Positions 1-6,756 of a DNA stretch of 40,839 nucleotides are shown here, in pieces (the stretch's first letter is position 1; each line of letters opens with the position of its first letter). Location: positions 1-40,839 of the IMG/VR virus record IMGVR_UViG_3300025601_000003. One strand, written 5' to 3'. The DNA comes from a virus. Under the pieces are notes generated by a model that was not told the origin of the DNA, searched no databases, and was given only the letters and a program-made list of their open reading frames with translations. A program made the translations under genes and the position numbers.

Positions 1-1
1 A

Positions 2-64
2 TCAGCAATCGGTGATATTGCATTACGACTGGTGACAAATGAAGAAATCGAATCTATAATGTAA
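2..64 (+). CDS. 3' end of the holin-like gene (duplicated by the overlap)
   Basis: This is the last 20 codons and TAA stop of the gene given in full at 40600-40776. It is present only because the contig overlaps itself; in the circular genome the two are one gene. Confidence 0.9.
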   Translation, partial: SAIGDIALRLVTNEEIESIM

Positions 65-86
65 CCGCCAGTACCAAACAGACACC

Positions 87-120
87 AAAAAACACCTAGT
101 TTATAAGCTCGGTGTTTTTT
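87..120. terminator. Two-way intrinsic terminator between the converging blocks
   Basis: The arms are AAAAAACACC (87-96) and GGTGTTTTTT (111-120), a perfect 10-bp stem with a 14-nt loop. The A-tract on one side and T-tract on the other give a U-run in both directions. It lies between the stop of the rightward holin-like gene (64) and the stop of the leftward chaperonin gene (129), so it can end both transcripts. The same element is seen again at 40799-40832. Confidence 0.9.
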
Positions 121-128
121 GTATCTAG

Positions 129-1823
129 CTAATCCTGGTCCTCGAAGACTGCTTGCTCAAACGCTTCCATACGGTCATTCTCTGACTCGTCTTGAGCTTC
201 CCCTAACATCCCTGCATGCTTTGCATCAAAGTATGCTTTCTTTGTTAGTGCCTTTGCAATCATCTCCTCACCTTCTCCCATGCTCTTGTCACGTACTTCC
301 ACCACTGAGATACCTGTGGTAATCAATGATGAAGCTACTGACACACCATGTTCTACAGTAAGACGTACAACCCGTGCTGGGTCAATAACATCTTCTCCAA
401 TTTCTAGTGAGCCACCAGCATTACTTTGAATTTGATTGTAGGGAGCTTTCAACGCTTCAGTCAATACTGACTTTGGTAGTTTCTCTGCAACAGCCTTTAA
501 GCAAAGACCACCTCCAGGTACATATCCTTCTTGAAGTGCTGCCTTACAAGCAAATACACCATCCTCAATCTTTAACTTTAAGTATAGAAGTTCTGCATTG
601 GTAGAGGCTCCAACTCGCACAACCCCAACCGCAGCATGTAGATTTGCAATACGCTTTTCAATACTCATCTTAGTCATCTCATTCTTTGCTTCAACAGCCT
701 GACCTTTTAGCATTGCTACCCGTTCTTTAATCTTCTCATCCTGTCCTTTCTTTCCACCTTGGAGGATTGCATCCTCTCGGCCTTCAACGTCCTTTACCGT
801 TAGTTTTTCTGCATACCCTAGTACCTCTTTTGTGACGTTGGAGAGCTTTTTTCCTTTCTCCTTATCTACTACAACAGCTCCTGTGTAGATAGCTAAGTCT
901 TCTAGCTGTTCTGTCCGTAATGCTGGACAAAGAACTGGGAAAATCTGGATTCCATTCTTTGCAGAAGCAGCTAATGACATAATTACATTGTTACTAAACG
1001 CTGGAGCAAACAAAGCAATCTTTGGTTCTTGCATTTTGTTCAAGAGGTTTACCACTTCAGCTACGTTATCCATCTTGTAGTTGGTAATGAATACAGGTAC
1101 ATCTTCTACAATCATTTCAAACCGTTCTGGATTTGTAACAAACCCTCGGTGAGCTACCTTTGCAGGAAAACTCATTCCTTTTGTAATCATTGTTTCTACC
1201 ACTCCCTTGTATCCTTCTACCGTATCCACATGGTTATCAACAAAGTTACCATCCTTATCTCGTGCAACTTCCCATAGCATTTCTGCTACCTTATCTGCAA
1301 TTTGTACATCCTCTTTTCCAATAGAGATAACAGCAATCTTCTTTAGGTCTTCAAGAGATTCAATAGGCTTTGCCATCTTCTTAATCTCTTTAATCACTAA
1401 CTCTTTTGCATTTTTCATTTCTCCACGAATAGCTCGTGCTCCCTTTACGTCTGTAGGACTTGAATTAAGACCTGCTGATGGAGCAGAATCTTGGTCTAGC
1501 ATGTCAAAAATAATGTTCATTAAAGTTCCAGCTACAACTGCTGTACCTGTTGTTCCATCTCCCACCATTTCGTTTGTTCGCTTTGAACCTTCCTTAAAGA
1601 AGTCTGCGGCCAGACGTTCGTGTTCATCTTTTGGCTTAATGTTTTCAGATACAGTAACACCATCGTTAGTCAATCTTGGACCACGATTAAAAGTTCTAGG
1701 AAGAATAGCGTTCTGCCCTTCAGGACCTAACGTCAACCTAACTGCATGAAAAACTTGATTAACACCGCTTCGTACTTTCTTACGTGCCTTTTCACCTGTA
1801 AGTACACTTGTATAGTCACCCAT
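129..1823 (-). CDS. groEL: GroEL-type (group I) chaperonin, phage-encoded
   Basis: The 564-aa product is a clear Hsp60/GroEL homologue (E. coli GroEL is 548 aa). Visible signatures are TLGPEG at 31-36, NDGVTV at 53-58 (Asp54 = E. coli D52), GDGTT at 88-92 (Asp89 = D87), IEDGV at 419-423 (Asp421 = catalytic D398), GYVPGGG at 433-439 and DPARV at 481-485. The apical domain is recognisable but diverged. The C-terminus lacks the GGM tail. Between residues about 461 and 481 it is roughly 27 residues shorter than GroEL, losing the NYGYNA hairpin that touches adenine, while about 17 extra residues follow residue 109. It is the last gene of the leftward block and starts 5 bp after the stop of an 88-aa ORF. 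No GroES is recognisable in the window. It probably folds virion or replication proteins. Confidence 0.96.
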   Translation of the reverse strand: MGDYTSVLTGEKARKKVRSGVNQVFHAVRLTLGPEGQNAILPRTFNRGPRLTNDGVTVSENIKPKDEHERLAADFFKEGSKRTNEMVGDGTTGTAVVAGTLMNIIFDMLDQDSAPSAGLNSSPTDVKGARAIRGEMKNAKELVIKEIKKMAKPIESLEDLKKIAVISIGKEDVQIADKVAEMLWEVARDKDGNFVDNHVDTVEGYKGVVETMITKGMSFPAKVAHRGFVTNPERFEMIVEDVPVFITNYKMDNVAEVVNLLNKMQEPKIALFAPAFSNNVIMSLAASAKNGIQIFPVLCPALRTEQLEDLAIYTGAVVVDKEKGKKLSNVTKEVLGYAEKLTVKDVEGREDAILQGGKKGQDEKIKERVAMLKGQAVEAKNEMTKMSIEKRIANLHAAVGVVRVGASTNAELLYLKLKIEDGVFACKAALQEGYVPGGGLCLKAVAEKLPKSVLTEALKAPYNQIQSNAGGSLEIGEDVIDPARVVRLTVEHGVSVASSLITTGISVVEVRDKSMGEGEEMIAKALTKKAYFDAKHAGMLGEAQDESENDRMEAFEQAVFEDQD

Positions 1824-1828
1824 AATAT

Positions 1829-2095
1829 TTATATTTTCTGTCCATTGATTTTAGAAGAAACTCTGTCACCTCGTATTCCTCTTTTCACCTTTGGAGTATT
1901 ATTCACCTTATAATTTGTCTCTTGAACTATAACACCCCAGATTTGACTGTTGTGTTCTAGTCCAAACTCTGACAATTTCTTTTGTGTCCCAGTTATAATA
2001 GCATCTTTTTTTTCTGTTGTTTTTCCTAAATCAAAAATAACCTGCGTTTCTAATGCAGACCTGCTACCAAAATCATTTACTTTGTATGTATTCAT
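1829..2095 (-). CDS. Unknown 88-aa protein co-transcribed with the chaperonin
   Basis: A basic 88-aa protein with a predicted mixed alpha/beta fold. It has no GroES mobile loop or roof motif, although it sits where groES usually lies. The C-terminal part (PKVKRGIRGD) is Lys/Arg rich. It ends 5 bp before groEL, so the two form one operon. The ATG follows AATAAACAT with no Shine-Dalgarno sequence, downstream of a leader hairpin. It could be a partner or regulator of the chaperonin; that rests on position only. Confidence 0.75.
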   Translation of the reverse strand: MNTYKVNDFGSRSALETQVIFDLGKTTEKKDAIITGTQKKLSEFGLEHNSQIWGVIVQETNYKVNNTPKVKRGIRGDRVSSKINGQKI

Positions 2096-2104
2096 ATGTT
2101 TATT

Positions 2105-2121
2105 AGGGGTTATGCTCCCCT
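2105..2121 (-). promoter_or_regulatory. Leader hairpin before the chaperonin operon
   Basis: On the minus strand AGGGG and CCCCT form a 5-bp GC-rich stem with loop AGCATAA, 9 nt before the ATG of the 88-aa gene. The start codon remains single-stranded in AATAAACATATG. It resembles a 5' stabilising or translation-control hairpin. Function is inferred. Confidence 0.5.
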
Positions 2122-2447
2122 ATAGTTCCGTTGTAATGAACTAGCCTTGCCCCTCGCAATAAGCGACCTATACGGTCTTGGAGTATGTTATCTATCAGAT
2201 GAATTTAAATTGTAGAATCAATATCAAGGATGTAGTGCAATCTAAGACATAAACGTTGAAGGAACTATTTTTCTTATTCAATAATAGCATACTCTGGAAA
2301 AACAACTGTGGAAAAGAAAAGTCTACTATTGAAGTGATACTTGTTGTTTTGGTAAAATGATACATCACTACTTTATTGTTGTGCCAGATAATATATATTT
2401 ATAGCCGTTTGTTGTATATAAATGTTACATAACTAGTAAGCCATAAT
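2122..2447. other. Gene-free AT-rich leader/promoter region of the chaperonin operon
   Basis: No convincing ORF on either strand. On the minus strand a TGCTATTAT stretch (near 2285-2293) resembles an extended -10 element but has no good -35. The chaperonin transcript must start in this stretch or read through from upstream. The region is unusually long for this compact genome. Confidence 0.4.
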
Positions 2448-2486
2448 ATAAAAACACCCTGCGATTGTAGTCGGTATCAGGGTGTT
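2447..2486 (-). terminator. Intrinsic terminator of the small RNA
   Basis: Perfect 9-bp stem AACACCCTG (minus strand of 2478-2486) with CAGGGTGTT (minus strand of 2453-2461), 16-nt loop, then TTTTATATT. It separates the small RNA unit from the chaperonin operon. Confidence 0.75.
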
Positions 2487-2547
2487 CTGTCTAACAGGGT
2501 CGCAACCCCTTTAAGCTGGGTCTATGTGGACAGACACCTTACCAGCC
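2448..2547 (-). ncRNA. Candidate free-standing ~100-nt small RNA
   Basis: On the minus strand a -10 box (TATACT, 2558-2553) is followed by about 100 nt that fold into three hairpins: GCTGG..CCAGC with inner GTCT/AGAC; GGGGT-TGCG-ACCCT; and a terminator (AACACCCTG/CAGGGTGTT plus T-run). No ORF is present. It has its own terminator upstream (2602-2629) and downstream, so it is an isolated transcription unit. It does not match tRNA, tmRNA, 6S or a riboswitch that I can recognise. Confidence 0.6.
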
Positions 2548-2552
2548 GAGTC

Positions 2553-2558
2553 AGTATA
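2553..2558 (-). promoter_or_regulatory. -10 element for the small RNA
   Basis: TATACT on the minus strand, 7 nt before the first structured base of the RNA. No strong -35 hexamer is visible about 17 nt upstream, so the promoter is partly supported. Confidence 0.4.
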
Positions 2559-2601
2559 ACTTACTACAATAAGAGCATGACTTGTGTGTATATTCTATCA
2601 T

Positions 2602-2629
2602 AAAAAAAAGCACCACCACTAGCAGTGCC
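2602..2629 (-). terminator. Intrinsic terminator of the 4201-2690 operon
   Basis: On the minus strand GGCACTGCTAGTGGTGGTGC forms a GCAC/GTGC-type hairpin and is followed by eight T. It lies about 60 bp after the stop of the secreted-protein gene and ends the GC-richer operon. Confidence 0.75.
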
Positions 2630-2689
2630 TAGTTACATCAAGCGATTGGTTCCCCATCTATGCAGGACTCATACGCTTGGTGAGATAAT

Positions 2690-3187
2690 TTATACGTCTT
2701 CTTCCGATTCAGGGTCAATGACGAAACCAGAAGGCTCGACAGTTGGAGCGACATCGACCAGTGGATTGACTGAAAGAAGGAAGATAACAGGGTCACCATT
2801 CATGTCAGCCAGCATTTGATAGATATGAGCTGGCCAGCCGATAGGGGCAGACTTGATGATGTACCACACTTCGCCATCCATATCAGTGAATGTCTTATCT
2901 GTGCCGTCGTCATTCTTGACGGTTTCGATAGGGACAAGCTCGACTATGCCCCTCAGACAGACATCCTTGGCGACGTTGGCTTTGAAGTTACTGAACCATT
3001 CCGTGTAAGGAACTTCCTCGATGTGAGACAGTGCTTGCTCTGCCCAGATTTGGGTTTGACAAGCCTTGCCCTCAACACCAAACTGAGTAACTTCACCTGC
3101 CACCAGTGGTTCATGGGATGCCTGAGCGATGATTGGGGTAACATACCAACCAACAATCAGTAGTGCTACAGCTATAAAACGATACAT
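2690..3187 (-). CDS. Secreted or periplasmic protein with signal peptide, unknown role
   Basis: 165 aa. Residues about 3-22 (FIAVALLIVGWYVTPIIAQA) form a signal peptide with an AQA-type cleavage site. The mature part has two Cys, is acidic, and ends in a Pro/Glu-rich tail (PESEEDV). It is the last gene of the 4201-2690 operon. The start has a weak AAGGAAA ribosome site, unlike most genes here. Composition is GC-richer than the rest of the genome. Export suggests action at the host envelope, for example superinfection exclusion; that is a guess from context. Confidence 0.75.
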   Translation of the reverse strand: MYRFIAVALLIVGWYVTPIIAQASHEPLVAGEVTQFGVEGKACQTQIWAEQALSHIEEVPYTEWFSNFKANVAKDVCLRGIVELVPIETVKNDDGTDKTFTDMDGEVWYIIKSAPIGWPAHIYQMLADMNGDPVIFLLSVNPLVDVAPTVEPSGFVIDPESEEDV

Positions 3188-3188
3188 C

Positions 3189-3326
3189 TTATTTCCTTTT
3201 CATTGGATGTTGTATGAGATACGCCCGATGACATTCATCGTCACAGAACTTCCCATCAATAGTCTTTAACATACTCCACTCGTTACAGGGTCTGCTACAC
3301 CCTGTACACTTGCGTGGTTCTGCCAT
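3189..3326 (-). CDS. Small treble-clef-type zinc finger protein
   Basis: 45 aa starting at MAEPRKC. A longer in-frame reading exists but would overlap the upstream gene heavily, so I chose the ATG at 3326, 1 bp after the upstream stop. It shows CTGC and FCDDEC, a CxxC...CxxxC pattern typical of small treble-clef zinc fingers. It shares this layout with the proteins at 3328-3579 and 3983-4201. It is probably a zinc-stabilised protein that binds protein or nucleic acid. Confidence 0.7.
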   Translation of the reverse strand: MAEPRKCTGCSRPCNEWSMLKTIDGKFCDDECHRAYLIQHPMKRK

Positions 3327-3327
3327 G

Positions 3328-3579
3328 CTAGACCCCACTTTCTCTGAGGCACTCAAGATAGTATTCTCCTGCACAGTGTTCACCGCAGAAGTGTGTGTCA
3401 CCACTGTCTTTCTTCACAACAAAAGCGTTTGCCACATATATCTGCGTCTTGCAGTTGAGGCAGGGCTTGCTGTGCATGAAGTCTGGTGTGAAGTCACACT
3501 CGCTTCTTTCTGGGTAGTCCACTTTCTCTCTCCTTACATTAAAGTGTCCTTGACGATAGGGTTTGTAGATATCGTTCAT
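3328..3579 (-). CDS. Small treble-clef-type zinc finger protein
   Basis: 83 aa. CLNC (residues about 40-43) and FCGEHC followed by AGEYY form the same CxxC...CxxxC zinc pattern as its neighbour. The N-terminal 35 residues are basic and aromatic (YKPYRQGHFNVRREK). It overlaps the upstream gene stop by 4 bp, indicating translational coupling. Function unknown. Confidence 0.7.
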   Translation of the reverse strand: MNDIYKPYRQGHFNVRREKVDYPERSECDFTPDFMHSKPCLNCKTQIYVANAFVVKKDSGDTHFCGEHCAGEYYLECLRESGV

Positions 3580-3812
3580 GCCTTTTTCCGCACAACTAGT
3601 TCATACGCAGGGTCGAGCCAAGTTGAGTTGATTGTGATAGCAATCTGCTCAGGGGTTTTTGTTTCAAACAAACGATGCCATGCACGGTGCTTGCTGACTA
3701 AAACCAGAGACAGATTCCCTGAAGATATACAACCAGACCCACGTAGCTTTTTAGGCTTACGGTGGTGGTAGTTGTACCCCTCACAAGCTTTGGGCTTTTT
3801 TCTTCTCGACAT
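3576..3812 (-). CDS. Unknown basic protein
   Basis: 78 aa from MSRRKKPKAC. The N-terminus is strongly basic (RRKKPK, HHRKPKKLRG) and the C-terminal half contains a likely helix (TPEQIAITINSTWLDPAYE). The ATG at 3812 is preceded by AAAGGAAA, a fair ribosome site; a longer reading from 3869 would overlap the upstream gene further. Possibly nucleic-acid binding by charge alone. Confidence 0.6.
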   Translation of the reverse strand: MSRRKKPKACEGYNYHHRKPKKLRGSGCISSGNLSLVLVSKHRAWHRLFETKTPEQIAITINSTWLDPAYELVVRKKA

Positions 3813-3999
3813 TGTGTTTCCTTTCCCATAGATACGAATCATATACGTGACGCTTATCGCCACGTACAAGGTAGAAAACAGTATCTAGCAACCACTCCAT
3901 TTCTTTCCATCCTGTTGGATAGAGTCGAGCGTTTACATAGACACGGCTACAGTAGAGCAATTCATTACCACAAGTTAAGCGGTTAATACATTTGCTCAT
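3781..3999 (-). CDS. Unknown small protein
   Basis: 72 aa from MSKCINRLTC. Two Cys pairs near the N-terminus, then an aromatic central part (WKEMEWLLDTVFYL) and a basic C-terminus. The longer reading to 4131 is rejected because it would lie almost wholly inside the upstream zinc-finger gene. It overlaps neighbours by 17 and 32 bp. No family recognised. Confidence 0.55.
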   Translation of the reverse strand: MSKCINRLTCGNELLYCSRVYVNARLYPTGWKEMEWLLDTVFYLVRGDKRHVYDSYLWERKHNVEKKKAQSL

Positions 4000-4201
4000 C
4001 TGAATCTTGTTCATCATCATCCCCCATAGTGAGGTAGATGTAATGTGCGCGTCTGTGCTGTTCTTCATCGGAGTAGAATATACGGAATAAAGTTTCCGCA
4101 TCCCGACATCCATCAGAACAGACTGCAACACATTCTAAATCATCGTAAGTGTCATGCACCTTGATGGGAGCATCACACCAGCAACAAAATGATTGTTTCA
4201 T
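3983..4201 (-). CDS. Small treble-clef-type zinc finger protein, first gene of its operon
   Basis: 72 aa. CCWC (residues 6-9) and VCSDGC (about 27-32) give the CxxC...CxxxC zinc pattern, followed by an acidic tail (MGDDDEQDSDEQ). It is preceded by a strong AAAGGAG ribosome site at ideal spacing, exceptional in this genome. It is the first gene of a GC-richer, six-gene operon ended by the terminator at 2602-2629. Confidence 0.7.
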   Translation of the reverse strand: MKQSFCCWCDAPIKVHDTYDDLECVAVCSDGCRDAETLFRIFYSDEEQHRRAHYIYLTMGDDDEQDSDEQMY

Positions 4202-4208
4202 AGTCTTT

Positions 4209-4215
4209 CTCCTTT
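4209..4215 (-). promoter_or_regulatory. Strong Shine-Dalgarno sequence
   Basis: AAAGGAG on the minus strand, 7 nt before the ATG at 4201. It fixes this start. Most genes in the window have no such site, which marks this operon as different in origin. Confidence 0.7.
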
Positions 4216-4286
4216 CAAGGTGCTTCTAACCCCCATTGTACAGCAAAAAGGGACAGCTTTTGAAGTTATCCCCTGTTGTTATTTCC

Positions 4287-4385
4287 TTATTGCTCTATTC
4301 GTTTCTTTGCTATCTCAAAGTATGTTTCGTCTAGTTCTATTCCGATAAAGTTACGGTTGAGGTTTTTGCAAGCTACTCCAGTTGT
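4287..4385 (-). pseudogene. Displaced 3' end of a DNA methyltransferase gene
   Basis: Reading the minus strand from the HNH stop gives [18 protein letters not shown] and continues to KKRIEQ and a TAA at 4287-4289. This matches the C-terminus of the intact methyltransferase upstream (TTGVACVNIGRNFIGIEK...), about 21 of 32 residues identical, and shares a 16-bp identical DNA stretch (ctattccgataaagtt). It has no start codon. It looks like the original gene end, cut off when the HNH gene arrived with a new methyltransferase tail. Confidence 0.85.
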
Positions 4386-4386
4386 T

Positions 4387-4971
4387 TTAGAAAAGATGTT
4401 CATATACTTTTTTTATCCATTTATAAAAGTCATCTTCGCTCATCGTATGTTTTGCAAAGTTGCAGTATTTACAACATGCCACGCTGTTATCTTTAACATA
4501 GCCGCGCTTGCTGTTTTTCCTATCTATACCATTACATGTTAAAACGTGGTCTGATAACCGCTTCTGTTTTTTGCTTTCATTCAGTCTATCCTCTATTTCT
4601 TTTGAGTATTCTAGTCCACAATACTTACACGGGCTTTTAGCTAAAGTAGAAAAGGTCTTAAAGTCTATAACTTCATCATATCCCATCTTCATGTTCCTTC
4701 GTTTTAGATGAGAGTACTGTACTTTAAGTAGTGCCTTTTCCCGGTCTGTATAAATACCATACTGATTTCCTTTTCTTGCTAATACTTCATTCCTTAGACA
4801 CCCACAGCTATTAGACTTACCACTAGACAGATTGTCGCTGACTACAGCTTTTTCGTTACCGCACGAACACTTACAGAGCCACAGGTGCTTACCCCTACTA
4901 TCTTTACCAGCATGTTTTATGACGCTGAGTCTCCCGTAATTATCGTTGGTTCTATCTTTAAATCTAGGCAT
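4387..4971 (-). CDS. HNH endonuclease, homing type
   Basis: 194 aa. The N-terminal [13 protein letters not shown]...CGCL is the zinc-binding module common in phage HNH and homing proteins. The C-terminal part has [22 protein letters not shown] and [12 protein letters not shown], an HNH/His-Me finger nuclease with zinc-binding Cys. It overlaps the methyltransferase 3' end by 55 bp, and its own stop codon lies exactly where a displaced methyltransferase tail begins. This is the arrangement expected of a selfish homing gene inserted at the conserved GSG/TTG motif codons. Confidence 0.85.
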   Translation of the reverse strand: MPRFKDRTNDNYGRLSVIKHAGKDSRGKHLWLCKCSCGNEKAVVSDNLSSGKSNSCGCLRNEVLARKGNQYGIYTDREKALLKVQYSHLKRRNMKMGYDEVIDFKTFSTLAKSPCKYCGLEYSKEIEDRLNESKKQKRLSDHVLTCNGIDRKNSKRGYVKDNSVACCKYCNFAKHTMSEDDFYKWIKKVYEHLF

Positions 4972-5675
4972 TTTATAGTTTCTTTTATTCGTTTAGTTCC
5001 AATATCAAAATAATTCTTGTCTTTTTCTATTCCGATAAAGTTCCTGCCTATATTAACACATGCAACTCCTGTTGTAAACGAACCAGCCGTAAAGTCTAAG
5101 ACTGTTTCTCCTTCGTTGGTGTATGTTTTTATTAGGTACTCCATAAGTGCTACTGGTTTTTGGGTTGGGTGTTCTCCATTTATACACTTAAAATAAATTA
5201 ATGTATAGGGGTTTTCTTTACCTCCATTAGATACATTTGTTGGTATGTTTTTTTGATCTCCGTAAGTTCCCCCTCCTTTAGTTCGGGTAAACACTTTTTC
5301 TTTTACCGTTTTAAACTGCCTATTATATATTGGTTGTTTTTTATAAAATACGCTTATATTTTCCGTTTTTCTTAATGGTTGTTTCTTAGCGTTTAAAAAA
5401 CCAGTCGGTCTACTTTTATCCCATATCCAATCATATTTATAGTTTTTAATATTACTCATTCTTAAAGCAGAACTAAATGGCTCACTACCAAATAATACTA
5501 TTGCACCATTAGGTTTTATAATTCTATTAAGTTGTTCCCACATTAATGTAAAATCAATAACGCTATCCCACTTACAAGCCGTCGTTCCATAAGGGGGGTC
5601 AGTCAGAACCATGTCTACACTCCCGTCTGGGATGTTCTTCATTTCTTCTAAGCAGTCTCCGTGTATTAGTTTCAT
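4917..5675 (-). CDS. Orphan DNA methyltransferase (N6-adenine or N4-cytosine, DPPY type)
   Basis: 252 aa. Motif IV is DPPYG at 26-30. The centre has DWIWDKSRPTGFLNAKKQPL, the C-terminus HPTQKPVALMEYLIKTY and the SAM-binding region VLDFTAGSFTTGVAC at 192-206, so motif order is IV then I (beta type). The usual DPFxGSGTT reads DFTAGSFTT here, replacing Pro-Phe and the second Gly. No restriction partner is adjacent. It probably protects phage DNA from host restriction. The last ~20 residues overlap the HNH start and differ from the displaced native end. Confidence 0.88.
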   Translation of the reverse strand: MKLIHGDCLEEMKNIPDGSVDMVLTDPPYGTTACKWDSVIDFTLMWEQLNRIIKPNGAIVLFGSEPFSSALRMSNIKNYKYDWIWDKSRPTGFLNAKKQPLRKTENISVFYKKQPIYNRQFKTVKEKVFTRTKGGGTYGDQKNIPTNVSNGGKENPYTLIYFKCINGEHPTQKPVALMEYLIKTYTNEGETVLDFTAGSFTTGVACVNIGRNFIGIEKDKNYFDIGTKRIKETIKCLDLKIEPTIITGDSAS

Positions 5676-5685
5676 ACCAATCTAA

Positions 5686-6084
5686 TTACTCTAGTAACCC
5701 CAGTGCTTCGTCTATGGTTTTGTGTTCTGCTATTGACTCCATAAATCTGTACATTTTTTGCTTGTATTCATACCGTGATTCACAATCACACTCTCCTGCA
5801 TCAGCAAACTCATGGTAGTCAATTTCTGCACACTTTTCATAATGAACATCGCCCCACCCCTTCACCTTACCCACGGCTTGCCAGAACTTTGGGTCTAGGA
5901 GGGCTTGACTGTCACTCAATTGCTTAAAGCAATCACCTGTGCTATTCCAATTTATGTTTAAGAAACCTTCTACGTTTGCCATAGTTCCTGCTGCCACATA
6001 AGTCCAGCCAGCCTTTTTCCCCAGAATATCTCCATACCACCCTCCCTCTATACCCCATTGGATGTGTTTTTCTATGTTTGTCAT
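5686..6084 (-). CDS. Conserved-looking phage protein of unknown function
   Basis: 132 aa. The start IEKHIQWGIEGGW resembles a family of small phage early proteins. Aromatic and acidic with Cys in GECDCESRYEYKQKMY. The ATG overlaps the stop of the upstream gene (ATGA), so the two are coupled. No catalytic motif is visible. Confidence 0.7.
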   Translation of the reverse strand: MTNIEKHIQWGIEGGWYGDILGKKAGWTYVAAGTMANVEGFLNINWNSTGDCFKQLSDSQALLDPKFWQAVGKVKGWGDVHYEKCAEIDYHEFADAGECDCESRYEYKQKMYRFMESIAEHKTIDEALGLLE

Positions 6085-6743
6085 ATTAGTTTTGTTACGT
6101 CTGTGTTGGTGAGTGATAATGCTAGTAGTAAGTCATTTTGAAATAAGTTACCCTTATCGTCAGAACATGCTTCCACAGCCTTGCTCCATTTCTCCCCCTC
6201 CTCTGCCTTGCCTTGCTTCCTACCTTCCTCCATCATCTCATCGAGTAACTCTTGGGATTTCTCTAGTCCTTTGCGTAAGCCTTGTGTACGTGCGGTGTGT
6301 AGGGCTTGGGTGAGGTGTTTGATTACCTCAACATCAGTTTTAGTCCCGTTACAAGAGCAACCAAACCCCTGACAACATATATATCCGTCAAAGTAATCCC
6401 CCCAACAATCCATAAACTCCTCCACCTGCTCCTCCATCTCCTTGTTGACCATTTCGTTGGCTTTACCTGATCTGGTAGTGGGGTTAGGGTCTGCTGTTTG
6501 GTAAAGTGTCCCTGGTTTTGCTATTTCCAGTACACTTCTCCTAGCTTCCCTCACCGCTTCCTCTGCTACTGATTGGGCGTAGGATTTTAGAGCATCTGTA
6601 CATACCTCTTTTATTGCAGCACCCATATTTGGTATTCGCTCATATCTCTCAGTAACGATACTTTCAATGACCTGTTCCAACTCGCATACCACCCTCTCTA
6701 GCTCTGTAGTGTCCTCTCTTGCGTTTGCGTGTGCTCTGTTCAT
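6081..6743 (-). CDS. Unknown coiled-coil protein with Cys cluster
   Basis: 220 aa from MNRAHANARE. Long helical, Glu-rich stretches flank a Cys cluster (YICCQGFGCSCNG) near residue 140. The frame is open up to 6869, but an upstream start would overlap the preceding gene by 113 bp, so the ATG at 6743 is preferred; start uncertain. No known family. Confidence 0.6.
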   Translation of the reverse strand: MNRAHANAREDTTELERVVCELEQVIESIVTERYERIPNMGAAIKEVCTDALKSYAQSVAEEAVREARRSVLEIAKPGTLYQTADPNPTTRSGKANEMVNKEMEEQVEEFMDCWGDYFDGYICCQGFGCSCNGTKTDVEVIKHLTQALHTARTQGLRKGLEKSQELLDEMMEEGRKQGKAEEGEKWSKAVEACSDDKGNLFQNDLLLALSLTNTDVTKLI

Positions 6744-6756
6744 ATCTCTAGTTTTT

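Larger units (their letters stand above)
1..127. repeat. Terminal direct overlap, left copy (circle junction)
   Basis: Bases 1-127 are identical to 40713-40839. The repeat starts inside a codon of the last rightward gene and ends just past a terminator, so it does not respect gene borders. An exact length of 127 matches a common assembler k-mer. I read it as the closure overlap of a circular or circularly permuted genome, not a biological terminal repeat. Confidence 0.93.

Noticed and set aside
1207-1749. 180-aa rightward ORF opposite groEL
   Set aside because: It is antisense to a clearly coding chaperonin gene; no leader or family features.
1829-2095. groES
   Set aside because: Position and size suggest it, but the sequence has no GroES mobile loop or beta-barrel pattern.
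3310-3771. 153-aa rightward ORF
   Set aside because: Runs opposite the zinc-finger operon, whose genes have tight start/stop spacing and ribosome sites.
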